Shown here: piece after piece, positions 18,791 to 27,872 of the stretch | Numbering within the stretch: the first letter of the stretch is position 1 | Layout: each line of letters opens with the position of its first letter | Assembly: GCA_030830895.1 (NCBI GenBank) | Contig: JAURMC010000003.1 | Coordinates: forward strand, 34,019 to 98,018 | DNA: 64,000 bases | Direction: 5' to 3' | Source of the DNA: Crocinitomicaceae bacterium | GTDB taxonomy: Bacteria; Bacteroidota; Bacteroidia; Flavobacteriales_D; Crocinitomicaceae | The notes under the pieces: model-generated | Seen by the model: only the letters and a program-made list of their open reading frames with translations | Database searches by the model: none | What the model was told of the DNA's origin: nothing | Made by a program: the position numbers and the translations under genes

Positions 18791-19633
18791 TTGAAAAATA
18801 GAATCTACGCACCGCATTGGGATGATTATGAACTTATAGATGCGGGAAATGGCCTAAAGCTAGAAAGGTGGGGAAAATACATCACCATTCGTCCAGATAT
18901 AAATGCATATTTTCACCCTCAACTCTCCAAAAAAGAATGGGAACTTAAGGCAAATTTTATTTTTAAGGAACAAAAAGGTGTTTTTGGAACCTGGATTAAC
19001 CCCAAAAACTTGCCTGTCCATTGGAACATTGAATTTGAAGGTGTTACATTGAATGTCTTTTTAAATAACACAAAACACACAGGGGTTTTTCCAGAGCAAA
19101 ACCTTAATTGGAAAATTATAATAGAATCCCTTAATTCAGAAGGAAATTTTTTAAATTTATTTGGATACACCGGGGCTTCTAGCATGATGGCGTTGTATAA
19201 AAACGCGGATGTTATTCACGTGGACTCATCTAAATCTGCTTTGACTTGGGCCAAGAAAAATGCTCATCTCAATCAATTTAACGGGTGTAAATTAGTGCTT
19301 GAAGACGCCATATTGTTTATGGAAAGAGAAGTAAAGCGCATGCATCAATATGATCTTATTCAAATGGATCCGCCAACTTGGGGTATCGGAACAAAAGGTA
19401 AAAAATGGCAACTTGAGAATCACATTGATGTATTAATGAGTTTATCAGCTAAGCTACTAAAAGCGGAGGGGAAACTTATCGTTACTACCTACTCCAACAA
19501 AATCGATCCTATTATACTAAAAGAAACTGCCGAGATTTATTTTCCAACTCGAAACCATCGCACAGGTATGCTTGCCACAAAAACCACTACCGGAAAAATA
19601 CTTGACCACGGCAGCATATTACATATCTATTAA
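18791..19633 (+). CDS. Class I SAM-dependent methyltransferase, RlmI-like
   Basis: The 280-residue product resembles the catalytic part of 23S rRNA m5C1962 methyltransferases (RlmI/RlmK group) without a PUA domain. The SAM-binding segment LNLFGYTGASSMMA is at about 116-129, the acidic ribose-binding DSSKSALTWAKKNA follows, and the DPPTWG catalytic loop is near 194-199. The predicted start is a TTG at 18791, three bases after the previous stop; no ATG or GTG fits the N-terminus. Its 3' end abuts the convergent thioredoxin-fold gene with only three bases between. Confidence 0.82.
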   Translation: MKNRIYAPHWDDYELIDAGNGLKLERWGKYITIRPDINAYFHPQLSKKEWELKANFIFKEQKGVFGTWINPKNLPVHWNIEFEGVTLNVFLNNTKHTGVFPEQNLNWKIIIESLNSEGNFLNLFGYTGASSMMALYKNADVIHVDSSKSALTWAKKNAHLNQFNGCKLVLEDAILFMEREVKRMHQYDLIQMDPPTWGIGTKGKKWQLENHIDVLMSLSAKLLKAEGKLIVTTYSNKIDPIILKETAEIYFPTRNHRTGMLATKTTTGKILDHGSILHIY

Positions 19634-19636
19634 TGG

Positions 19637-20110
19637 CTACTTGCCGCCATTGATGATTGACTTAGCATTAGTGATCCAAACTTCAGGGCCACCTTGCATA
19701 TATCCACTTGAACTGAGGGGGGCTAAGTTAAATTTATCCGCTTCTTTGGTGACATTAACAAACCAAACTGTAGGATACCCTTGGACTCCAAATTGCTGCT
19801 GTAACATTTGATTTTGTTCAATGATGTTTTGTGGAAGGACTTTATTTCGTGGAAAATCTAGTTCAACTAAAATCACATCACTTGATGCCCATGTTGTGAA
19901 AGCAGGAGTGTTAAAAACCTCACGTTGCAAACGATGACACCACCCACACCAATCACTACCTGTGAAAAACAACAACATTGGTTTATTCTCAGTTGCGGCA
20001 GCTTGAGATGCCAGCGAAACATCGTTATACCAACTAAGGTTCGTGGCCGTTTGCGACCATGTAATAAGCGTACTACAAGAAAGGATAACTGTTAATATAA
20101 AAGACTTCAT
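19637..20110 (-). CDS. Periplasmic thioredoxin-fold protein with WCGWC site
   Basis: The 157-residue product has a signal peptide (about 1-19) followed by a thioredoxin domain of the DsbD-gamma/thioredoxin_7 type. The active site is WCGWC (Cys55 and Cys58) in SDWCGWCHRLQREVF, and the cis-Pro segment is GYPTVWFVN. It should act as a periplasmic reductant or disulfide-handling protein. It is divergent from a TonB-dependent receptor gene across 129 bases. Confidence 0.85.
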   Translation of the reverse strand: MKSFILTVILSCSTLITWSQTATNLSWYNDVSLASQAAATENKPMLLFFTGSDWCGWCHRLQREVFNTPAFTTWASSDVILVELDFPRNKVLPQNIIEQNQMLQQQFGVQGYPTVWFVNVTKEADKFNLAPLSSSGYMQGGPEVWITNAKSIINGGK

Positions 20111-20214
20111 AAGGCGCTCTTTAATAATTGATTTTTACAAATATCAAACTAATCCTTGCAATATTAGCAAATTAACACCTATTTAACTTTTTAGCAAGGT
20201 AACTGGATTTCTGC

Positions 20215-20222
20215 TATATTCG
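20215..20222 (+). promoter_or_regulatory. -7-like box ahead of the TonB-dependent receptor (TATATTCG)
   Basis: TATATTCG differs from TAnnTTTG at one position and ends 17 bases before the ATG. A T-rich segment around 20188 could be the -33 element with a longer spacer. Confidence 0.35.
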
Positions 20223-20239
20223 CATATAAACCAAATCGA

Positions 20240-22678
20240 ATGAAACTACTGATATCTTTTTTTTCGCTTCTATTTAGCATAAGCGTTGTTGCACAAACAC
20301 AAAACGTGCGCGGAAAAGTAATGGACTCAGAAACAAATTTCCCACTCGCAGGGGCAAAAATCGAAATAGATTTGAAAGATCCATCTGGGACTAATTATCG
20401 AGCCTTTACTGATGGTGAAGGGGAATTTAAAATCTCTAATGTCCCAGTAGGTAAATATGGGCTTAGTACACGATTTGCTCAATATGATACGAAAAATCAA
20501 ACGATTGAAATTACATCAGGCAAAGAACTCATCCTAGTTATTTCACTTCAAGAACTAGTTACCAATAAGGAAGAAGTGGTAGTAACCGGAAGGAAAAAAG
20601 GAGAAATTATAAATGAATTGGCCGTGATTTCGGCACAACAGTTTTCCGTTGAAGAAACGAACCGATATCCCGGTTCACGAATGGACCCAGCACGTATGGC
20701 TTCTAACTTTGCAGGAGTACAAGGCGCTGATGATTCCCGAAATGACATTATTATTCGAGGGAATAGTCCCTTGGGTGTAGTTTGGCGTGTAGAGGGCGTC
20801 GACATTCCAAATCCGAATCACTTTGCCATTGCAGGAAGCTCTGGGGGTCCAGTTTCCGTGTTAAACAATAAAATTCTTGGCAACTCTGACTTTTTAATGA
20901 GTGCTTTTCCCGCAGAATATGGGAATAGTGTTTCCGGGGTCTTTGATTTAAAGCTCCGAAGTGGTAATGATCAGCGTCATGAATTCACCGGACAGTTTGG
21001 ATTATTAGGAACTGAATTTTTGGCTGAGGGTCCGCTGAATAAAAAAGGAACCGCCTCCTTTCTTATGATGGGGCGGTATTCAACCCTGTCTCTTTTTCAA
21101 ACGTTCGGCATTAAATTAGGAACAGACGCTATTCCAACCTATGGCGATATTGCCTTTAAGTTAAATTTTAAATTGAGAAAAGGGGGAAATCTATCTGCTT
21201 GGGGTATGGGTGGTAAAAGTAACATCGCCATTATGATCTCTGAAAAAACAGAATATACTACCGATTTATATGGCGAAGGAGATCGTGACCAGTATTTTGG
21301 AACATCGATGGGTGTTACTGGGCTAACGTATAAAAAAGCTATAAATGAAAAAACATTTGTGAGCAGCACTCTTGCCATATCTCAAGAGATTCAACGAGCG
21401 AATCACGACTACTTACAGCGCCGCTTAGACTCTATAGACTTAACTACAATAATCATAGATAGTATTTATCCGTTAATGGCATACACCTTTACAACTAATA
21501 AAATTTCTAGCTATTCCGCCGTCAATCATAAAATCAACAAGCAACACTTAATTAAATTCGGATACAATGCGGATTTTTTCATCATGAATATGAAGGATTC
21601 GGCCCTTGTTGATTATGATGACCCAACCACGTTTTTCACTCGATGGGATTATGAGGGTTCTTGTGTGCTTATTCAGCCCTTCATTCAGTGGAAATGGAGA
21701 ATGTCTGATAACACCGACTTCACCGCGGGTATTCACAGCCAATATTTTTCAATGAGCAATAGTTTAAGTCCTGCAGAGCTTCGACTTGGATTTAAACATA
21801 AACTTGCTGGCAATCAATCCATCTTTGCCGGGGGAGGCATGCACAGTCAAATACAACCGTTGTACACGTATGTAGATAACCGAAAGGGGACAGATAATTT
21901 CTTTAACAAAGGAATGGATTTCACAAAAAGCCTTCATTCTGGTGTCGGATACGAAAAGTTCTTTAATAAAGGATTTAGTATTCGAACGGAGGCCTATTAT
22001 CAATATTTGTATAACATTCCGGTAACGATTACACCAAGTGCCTTCTCGATGATTAACATGGGCAGTGGTTTCACGAGAATTTTCGCTGATTCTTTAGAAA
22101 ACACTGGGACTGGGTATAATTATGGGTTAGAATTAACGATTCAAAAGTATTTTGATAAAAGCTTCTTTTTCTTGTTTTCTGGGACCCTTTACGATTCAAA
22201 ATACACAGGAAGTGATGGTGTTTTGAGAAATACTTCATACAATGGAGCATACGTAGCTAATTTACTTGCGGGCAAAGAATTTAATGTGGGTAAACGAAGT
22301 ATACTTGGGATGGGTGCAAAAATTACTACGGCAGGAGGAAAACGATATGGGTTAGTCGACCTTGCTCGAACAAACCAAGAAAAAGACTTAATCTATCAGG
22401 ATTCAATGTTCAATGAATATCAGTTTAAAGATTATTTCAGGATGGATTTAAAAATCTCTTGGCGCATGAATGCCAAAGCCATGACACATGAGTTTGGGTT
22501 GGATTTAGTGAATATTCTTAATACAAAAAACCTCTTAAGCTTGGCCTACGCACCCTCCTTAGACCCGGCCGTTTTTAATTCAGCAAATTACCAACCCGTA
22601 ACGGAAAAAACTCAATTAGGCTTTTTACCTATTTTCTATTACAAGATTGATTTTAGAGCGGGCGGTAAAAAAGATTAA
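20240..22678 (+). CDS. TonB-dependent receptor with carboxypeptidase-regulatory-like N-terminal domain
   Basis: The 812-residue product has a signal peptide (about 1-18), a CarboxypepD_reg-like domain at about 22-105 (VRGKVMDSETNFPLAGAKIEI), a plug domain at about 110-235 (VVVTGRK, DDSRNDIIIRGNSPLG, VEGVDIPNPNHF), and a beta-barrel to the end. It imports a ligand across the outer membrane with TonB energy. It has no SusD partner, so it is not a SusC-type glycan importer. An iron/cofactor or other substrate is equally open. Its stop overlaps the convergent barrel gene by four bases. Confidence 0.88.
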   Translation: MKLLISFFSLLFSISVVAQTQNVRGKVMDSETNFPLAGAKIEIDLKDPSGTNYRAFTDGEGEFKISNVPVGKYGLSTRFAQYDTKNQTIEITSGKELILVISLQELVTNKEEVVVTGRKKGEIINELAVISAQQFSVEETNRYPGSRMDPARMASNFAGVQGADDSRNDIIIRGNSPLGVVWRVEGVDIPNPNHFAIAGSSGGPVSVLNNKILGNSDFLMSAFPAEYGNSVSGVFDLKLRSGNDQRHEFTGQFGLLGTEFLAEGPLNKKGTASFLMMGRYSTLSLFQTFGIKLGTDAIPTYGDIAFKLNFKLRKGGNLSAWGMGGKSNIAIMISEKTEYTTDLYGEGDRDQYFGTSMGVTGLTYKKAINEKTFVSSTLAISQEIQRANHDYLQRRLDSIDLTTIIIDSIYPLMAYTFTTNKISSYSAVNHKINKQHLIKFGYNADFFIMNMKDSALVDYDDPTTFFTRWDYEGSCVLIQPFIQWKWRMSDNTDFTAGIHSQYFSMSNSLSPAELRLGFKHKLAGNQSIFAGGGMHSQIQPLYTYVDNRKGTDNFFNKGMDFTKSLHSGVGYEKFFNKGFSIRTEAYYQYLYNIPVTITPSAFSMINMGSGFTRIFADSLENTGTGYNYGLELTIQKYFDKSFFFLFSGTLYDSKYTGSDGVLRNTSYNGAYVANLLAGKEFNVGKRSILGMGAKITTAGGKRYGLVDLARTNQEKDLIYQDSMFNEYQFKDYFRMDLKISWRMNAKAMTHEFGLDLVNILNTKNLLSLAYAPSLDPAVFNSANYQPVTEKTQLGFLPIFYYKIDFRAGGKKD

Positions 22679-23517
22679 AAATGAGGGCAATCACAGTTTT
22701 CTTTTTTTCCCAGGAAAAAAACGGTGCCTATGTTTATACTCATTTGCGATACCCATAACCTTTGGCTAGCACGCTGAGAAGCGTCAGAAATATCCATTCG
22801 AATGTTATTTTGGGCTAATAATCCTCCCGAAAAATTGGGCAGAATATATAAATGCCTAAAGAACTCTATGCGAATTCCGCCATGGGCTATAGCTGCAAAC
22901 CCCGACATTCCGGATAGTTCATTTTGATATGCTGGTCCAAACGTAATAGACGATGTAGTATGCAAGGCCCCCAATCCAATACCATAAATCGCATTTAGCA
23001 CGAACTTTCGTGATTTCAATCTAAACAAATTTTGTAAAAGATTTAAATTTATCGAAATGACTTTTGTGCTGTTTGAATTAAATCTAAAGCCAATGGTATC
23101 CATTTCCACATTGGTTGAACTAAAATTACCCCCAAGCCCCCCTGTTAAATCAAATCCGGGATTAATATACCCATCAATATTCAATCGTTGATTTGCTAAT
23201 TGATATTTCAAATTATCTAAACCCAATTGTAATTGAACCCCACGTTTAACCGTGTAGCCAATGGCAAATCGATATTGATTTGATAAAAAATCTCTCATGT
23301 TTGGACTTGGTATCCCTTTATATGGTTGATTGAAATTTGCATTGTTCAAAGTAAAGGTGAACTCATTCCCCATCATTGAAAAGGAGGATTTAGCGTAATG
23401 ATTGCTTGACATACCCGCTTCAATGGATAAATTTCCCTTATAAGCAGAATTAAATACTCCGCGTTGTGCAAAACAAATGTTACTCAAAAAAAACAAAAGG
23501 ACCCAAGCTGTTTTCAT
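22675..23517 (-). CDS. Outer-membrane beta-barrel-like protein with C-terminal CDCPHF
   Basis: The 280-residue product has a signal peptide (about 1-17, NICFAQ) and then long amphipathic strands of barrel type (RFAIGYTVKRGVQLQLGL, KVISINLNLLQNLF, MSINIGTVFFLG). It ends with the unusual Cys-rich tail CDCPHF. The ATG at 23517 is chosen because it overlaps the stop of the upstream lipoprotein gene as ATGA and begins the signal peptide; a start seven codons earlier would spoil it. The family is not recognised. The tight coupling suggests that barrel and lipoprotein work together. Confidence 0.65.
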   Translation of the reverse strand: MKTAWVLLFFLSNICFAQRGVFNSAYKGNLSIEAGMSSNHYAKSSFSMMGNEFTFTLNNANFNQPYKGIPSPNMRDFLSNQYRFAIGYTVKRGVQLQLGLDNLKYQLANQRLNIDGYINPGFDLTGGLGGNFSSTNVEMDTIGFRFNSNSTKVISINLNLLQNLFRLKSRKFVLNAIYGIGLGALHTTSSITFGPAYQNELSGMSGFAAIAHGGIRIEFFRHLYILPNFSGGLLAQNNIRMDISDASQRASQRLWVSQMSINIGTVFFLGKKENCDCPHF

Positions 23518-24212
23518 GGTCTGATAAATTTCACCCATTCCGATTGGTCCATTATCTGTTCCAGCCTAAAATGAACTTTATTTCCGCTCCCCTTCCATTC
23601 AACCAATCCAACCCCTTCTGCATAGTAAGTCGATGAGACAATCTCAAGTTTCTTTTCTGTTTTAGCAAAGGGATTTATTAGGGTGAATTTTGTTAAATCC
23701 CTATACTTTATACATTGTCTTTCCGCTCCCATTACCTCAATGAAAACATGATCGCTATCCTGCTTACGTTTTAATTCTTGTAAAATCAAGGTAGAATCCA
23801 AAACCCCTTCAAATTTTGTTGCGAACCATGTTTCGTCAGAACCTTTCCATGGAAAATAGGTCGTTTTATATACCGCCGCTTGCGTTTTCTTTTGATTTCT
23901 ATTCACAACCATATGATCTTGAATATCCAAAGAGTCCACATTAAAATTCAATGCCTCAAGTATTCGGCCATCAGAGGCATATCGTTCCACTACAACATGG
24001 TACCCTAAATGGTCTTTTACCGCATAAACTCGGTGAAATTGTTCTTCAAGTCCACCAATCATATCTCTATACACATAGATTTTTGGTTCATCTAGAATTG
24101 GATAAAAAAACCGAGCTGCAGGGTGTTTGCTTTTGATTTCATTGGAAGCACAAGCACTAAGAAGTAGGACTGTTAGAAAAAACCAGAAAAACAAATGTGT
24201 CTTTTTATACAT
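23514..24212 (-). CDS. Lipoprotein of unknown function coupled to the barrel gene
   Basis: The 232-residue product has a lipobox (LLSAC, Cys21) and a soluble domain of mixed strands (HFRLEQIM and YYAEGVGLVEWKG in the second half). I do not recognise a family. It lies between the pseudouridine synthase gene (eight-base overlap) and the barrel gene (four-base overlap), so all three share a transcript. An assembly or sensing role at the outer membrane is inference only. Confidence 0.65.
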   Translation of the reverse strand: MYKKTHLFFWFFLTVLLLSACASNEIKSKHPAARFFYPILDEPKIYVYRDMIGGLEEQFHRVYAVKDHLGYHVVVERYASDGRILEALNFNVDSLDIQDHMVVNRNQKKTQAAVYKTTYFPWKGSDETWFATKFEGVLDSTLILQELKRKQDSDHVFIEVMGAERQCIKYRDLTKFTLINPFAKTEKKLEIVSSTYYAEGVGLVEWKGSGNKVHFRLEQIMDQSEWVKFIRP

Positions 24213-25152
24213 TTTTTGTCATTTTAAGAAAGCTAACCTCCTCGTCTGTAAGGTGCCGAAACATCCCACGGGGCAAATCTTTTTTCGTCAACCCTGCATA
24301 TACGACTCGGTCTAATTTAACGACAACATATCCTAAAGACTCAAACATTCTTCGAACGACTCTGTTTTTACCCGAATGTATTTCCACGCCTACTTCACGG
24401 GAATTTCCACCCTCCACATAAGACGCTTTGTCTGCCCTTGATTTTCCGTCCTCAAGATCAACACCTTTCAAAAGTCGATCAAAATCATCCGCTTTAAAAG
24501 GTTTATTCAATTCTGCATGATAAATTTTACGAGCTTGGTATCTAGGGTGTGTTAGTTTTTTCGCAATGTCCCCGTCGTTCGTAAAAAGCAATAATCCCGT
24601 AGTTTCCCTGTCTAACCTACCAACAGGATAAACTCGTTCGCGGCAGGCGGTTTTAACCAAAGACATGACTGTTTTCCTTCCTTGAGGGTCATCCATGGTT
24701 GTAATAAATCCTTTAGGTTTATTGAGTAGTACATAGCGTTTTTTTTCGGCATTTATCGTTTCACCATCGTATTGAACTACATCTGTTGGCGAAATCTTAT
24801 GCCCCATTTCAGTAACAATCTTACCGTTTACAGTAACTACACCCGTTTGAATTAAAACATCAGCCTCTCTTCGAGAACATACACCTGCATTTGAAAGGAA
24901 TTTATTAAGTCTAATCTCATTTTCATTAAAATTCGGAAGAGGGTCGCCTTTCTTAACTTTAATTTTAAAGTCGATATACTTGCGTTTATCGCGTGGGGTA
25001 ATATGCTTGTTGCCATCAGGTTTGGTAAGTTTAACTGCATTCTGAGTTTTTACGCTGCTTAAATTTCTTGATTTTCCTGCTCCTAAAGGCTTAATAGAAG
25101 GAGTCTTGCTTGATTTCCCTGATTGGGAAGAAGATTTTTTATTTGTGTTCAT
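24205..25152 (-). CDS. RluB/RluF-type pseudouridine synthase with basic N-terminal tail
   Basis: The 315-residue product has a Ser/Lys-rich, probably disordered tail (residues 1-65), an S4 RNA-binding domain at about 76-135 (IRLNKFLSNAGVCSRREAD), and an RsuA-type catalytic domain with the active Asp in GRLDRETTGLLLFTNDG. It isomerises a uridine, most likely in 23S rRNA. The ATG at 25152 is preferred over one six codons upstream because relatives begin with a basic tail; both remain possible. It starts the run into the lipoprotein and barrel genes, a mixed housekeeping and envelope operon. Confidence 0.88.
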   Translation of the reverse strand: MNTNKKSSSQSGKSSKTPSIKPLGAGKSRNLSSVKTQNAVKLTKPDGNKHITPRDKRKYIDFKIKVKKGDPLPNFNENEIRLNKFLSNAGVCSRREADVLIQTGVVTVNGKIVTEMGHKISPTDVVQYDGETINAEKKRYVLLNKPKGFITTMDDPQGRKTVMSLVKTACRERVYPVGRLDRETTGLLLFTNDGDIAKKLTHPRYQARKIYHAELNKPFKADDFDRLLKGVDLEDGKSRADKASYVEGGNSREVGVEIHSGKNRVVRRMFESLGYVVVKLDRVVYAGLTKKDLPRGMFRHLTDEEVSFLKMTKNV

Positions 25153-25193
25153 CACGAGCAGTTTCTGCAAATGTACGTCATTAATTCAAGGAG

Positions 25194-25547
25194 TTAAAAT
25201 GCAGGGAACGCATCCTCTAAATGCATAATATCGATAATCTCCCCATGTTTAGTGACGCTTATTGCGTCCATTCTTACTTCAAAGGGCTCATTTAGGTTTA
25301 AAACAAAGTGGTTTATCCCTAACAGCAAATTCCTTTGTTTCGCTCTTGTAATAGCAAGGAATGGGGTCCCAACTTTCGTTCCGGTTCGTGTTTTAACTTC
25401 AACAGCAATAATTAGATTTTCTTTTTTAGCTATTAAGTCTATTTCTGATTTTTTAAATCGATAATTCGTCTCAAGAATTTCATACCCTTTTTCAAGTAAA
25501 TGGGTTTTCGCTAAGGCTTCACCCCAGTTTCCTATCTCTAGGGTCAT
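25194..25547 (-). CDS. YraN-family (UPF0102) putative endonuclease-fold protein
   Basis: The 117-residue product carries the family signature: GNWGEALAKTHLLEKGYEILETNYR at the start, then EIDLIA and VEVKTRTG, which together form a Holliday-junction-resolvase-like PD-(D/E)XK core. Its biochemical role is unproven in the family. It begins one base after the stop codon of the large T9SS gene upstream and is probably co-transcribed with it. Confidence 0.9.
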   Translation of the reverse strand: MTLEIGNWGEALAKTHLLEKGYEILETNYRFKKSEIDLIAKKENLIIAVEVKTRTGTKVGTPFLAITRAKQRNLLLGINHFVLNLNEPFEVRMDAISVTKHGEIIDIMHLEDAFPAF

Positions 25548-25548
25548 T

Positions 25549-27801
25549 CTATCGAATCAAATGGAAGAAGCCATGACCGGAAACTTCACCTCCGGAAACA
25601 CCGGTAGCCTTATAGGTATAAGTGTAAACGCCGTCGTTAACCAGGTTGCCATTTAACGTTCCATCCCATGAAGGCTGAGACAGGGATAAATCCGTACTCG
25701 ATCCATTGTACATAATGACACCCCATCGATTGAAAATTATTAATTCAATCGCTACAACATTTTTATATTGTAAGAAAAATACATCATTAGTCAAATCACC
25801 ATCTGGAGTAAATACATTTGGCGCTTCCACCTCAGGGTAAGGATATATACAGGCTGAAAGTACATTCACATTAGCGCTACTGTTATAGTTTAATGCCTCT
25901 GGATCAGCGCAATCACACACATCAACAGGAATGATTATCGACATTGAATCTAGACAATTAACTCCTTGAGACACCACCAATGTAACTTCATAGCTTTCTG
26001 GAGACAAAGTAATATATTGCATGTTCTGCGGGTCTGTATTTTGTACTACGACACCTTGACCATTGCCGAAATTCCATGCGTAGTCAGTTCCATTAACACT
26101 GTTATTTACAAAAACAACGTTCAATGGGGAACAGCCTCCGTTAGGGGTTACAGCGAAGTCGGCAATGGGTGAAGGAATAGTGCCTACAAATACGCTATCA
26201 TTTGCGGAACAAACCTGATCAGTAATGGTTAGCGTATACCACCCACCAGCTAAGTTTTGAATGGTCTGCCCCTGCTGACCATTCGACCACGAATAATTCA
26301 CATTCCCATTAGTACCAGAAACAACAGCTGTTAAAGTTCCGGTTGGTAGGCAAGTAGCCTCTGTCATATTTATTGCATCAATAGCAATGGATTGATTCAC
26401 CGTTACCGTTGCTGTATCGGTTTGAGAAAAGCTACACTGATCTACGGCGGTTATTAAATATTGTATGACGCCGTTTTGAGTAACATTTATCATTAATGAA
26501 TCATTAGTCCCAAGAACCATTCCTCCTAACGTGGTCCAAGTATAAGAATAAGGGGCATACCCGCCAGAAGCAGAAGCAGTTAATAAAACGCTATCTGGAT
26601 AACATTGTACCAAAGGGTCTGTTTCTGTAATATTAATGATTGGCCCATCACCAATATAAATGGTCCCTTGAGAAGTGATTGTGTCTCCGCATGGATTAAT
26701 TATCGAAACAGTTATTGTAACAGACTCAAATCCTTCATTTATTCCATCTTGAATAGGAGTTAAATTTAAAACAATTGAGTCTTGGCCAGGTAAAAACACG
26801 ATTGGATTCACCATATTATTAAAATCCACCCCTTCAATTGCGGTACCTGTTACAGTATAATTAATAATCAATGTATCATTTGTTTGTCCTTCAGGCCGCG
26901 TAAATATGAAGTCTGCGTATGTACATCCTTCAACAATTGTAGTATCTCCAGAAACGGTAGCAACGGCAACACTCACGGCAGACGATGAAAACGAACCTGC
27001 CTCCAAAAAAACACCTGAATCGTACGCTTGGTCAAACACATTTGCAATTGCAAACTTAATGTGGTAGGTTTGGTTGCATTGGACGCTAGCACTTGCAGTC
27101 AATTTTACAGTGGTTCCATCGTATTCGATAGCATCTCCATACGTGTCTTGAGGAAACTCATTATATACATAATAAGGCGTATTAGTAACCCAATTCACAT
27201 TGTTAATAGTAACAGGTGTACCGCCGGGAATAACCGCAATGTTATCTCCACCGTTTGGATACCCTCCTAATGGAAATGGGCCCGATATTCCCGGTCCCCA
27301 CAAGAAAATACCAAAGGCATCATTAAAATTTGATGGAGAAAATTCTGTGTATTCATCAGAACCAAACATGTAGTTAAAAATAAGGGTGTCTCCCGCAGGA
27401 ATAAAATCAAACTCCAAAACGACCCCGTTGGTAACATTGCCGTTGGCAATAGCATTTAACTCCGGGTCTCCTGCCACAGATTGGGAGGATCCTGGATTCG
27501 TAGTGCTTCCACCGATGTTTGGACCCATAGCGCCAGAAGCATCACCGGTAGTTAAAATTATACCGCTAGACATCGGAAAATTCGCATTAGAATTTGTAAA
27601 GTATCCAATGTTTCCAAATGGTGTTGAGGCTAGTCCTGGCACTCCGTTAATTGTAATATTTGAGGCAACAACCCCCGCCCCCAACAACACACTGTTAACT
27701 AATTGCTGAGGTGTTTGAGTTGAGGAAACTGCTATTGGCTGTGCAAATGCTATAACCGGCAGCAACATCAATGTCAACAATAATTTATGGATACTAAACA
27801 T
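25549..27801 (-). CDS. Secreted T9SS type B protein with choice-of-anchor L, Calx-beta-like and PKD domains
   Basis: The 750-residue product has a signal peptide (about 1-20). A choice-of-anchor L domain spans about 25-270 (QLVNSVLLGAGVVASNI, FNYMFGSDEYTEF). A Calx-beta-like region with GTAIEGVDF is near 280-390, followed by Ig-like repeats and a PKD domain near 590-650 (YAWNFGNGQG). A motif CADPEALNYN...CIYP lies close to the end. The last ~95 residues form a gliding-motility-associated type B T9SS sorting domain (PNVFTPDGDLTNDVF, IFNRWG). It is probably a surface or released adhesin. Confidence 0.88.
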   Translation of the reverse strand: MFSIHKLLLTLMLLPVIAFAQPIAVSSTQTPQQLVNSVLLGAGVVASNITINGVPGLASTPFGNIGYFTNSNANFPMSSGIILTTGDASGAMGPNIGGSTTNPGSSQSVAGDPELNAIANGNVTNGVVLEFDFIPAGDTLIFNYMFGSDEYTEFSPSNFNDAFGIFLWGPGISGPFPLGGYPNGGDNIAVIPGGTPVTINNVNWVTNTPYYVYNEFPQDTYGDAIEYDGTTVKLTASASVQCNQTYHIKFAIANVFDQAYDSGVFLEAGSFSSSAVSVAVATVSGDTTIVEGCTYADFIFTRPEGQTNDTLIINYTVTGTAIEGVDFNNMVNPIVFLPGQDSIVLNLTPIQDGINEGFESVTITVSIINPCGDTITSQGTIYIGDGPIINITETDPLVQCYPDSVLLTASASGGYAPYSYTWTTLGGMVLGTNDSLMINVTQNGVIQYLITAVDQCSFSQTDTATVTVNQSIAIDAINMTEATCLPTGTLTAVVSGTNGNVNYSWSNGQQGQTIQNLAGGWYTLTITDQVCSANDSVFVGTIPSPIADFAVTPNGGCSPLNVVFVNNSVNGTDYAWNFGNGQGVVVQNTDPQNMQYITLSPESYEVTLVVSQGVNCLDSMSIIIPVDVCDCADPEALNYNSSANVNVLSACIYPYPEVEAPNVFTPDGDLTNDVFFLQYKNVVAIELIIFNRWGVIMYNGSSTDLSLSQPSWDGTLNGNLVNDGVYTYTYKATGVSGGEVSGHGFFHLIR

Positions 27802-27852
27802 AATTAACTTTTTTTAATGACCTACAACATCCAAACAAAGTTGCACTTCAAA

Positions 27853-27860
27853 CAAATATA
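27853..27860 (-). promoter_or_regulatory. -7 box ahead of the choice-of-anchor gene (TATATTTG on minus strand)
   Basis: An exact TAnnTTTG match on the minus strand ends 51 bases before the start codon at 27801, just after the stop of the upstream glycosyltransferase gene. It would separate the two transcription units. Confidence 0.4.
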
Positions 27861-27872
27861 AGGCACAATTTT

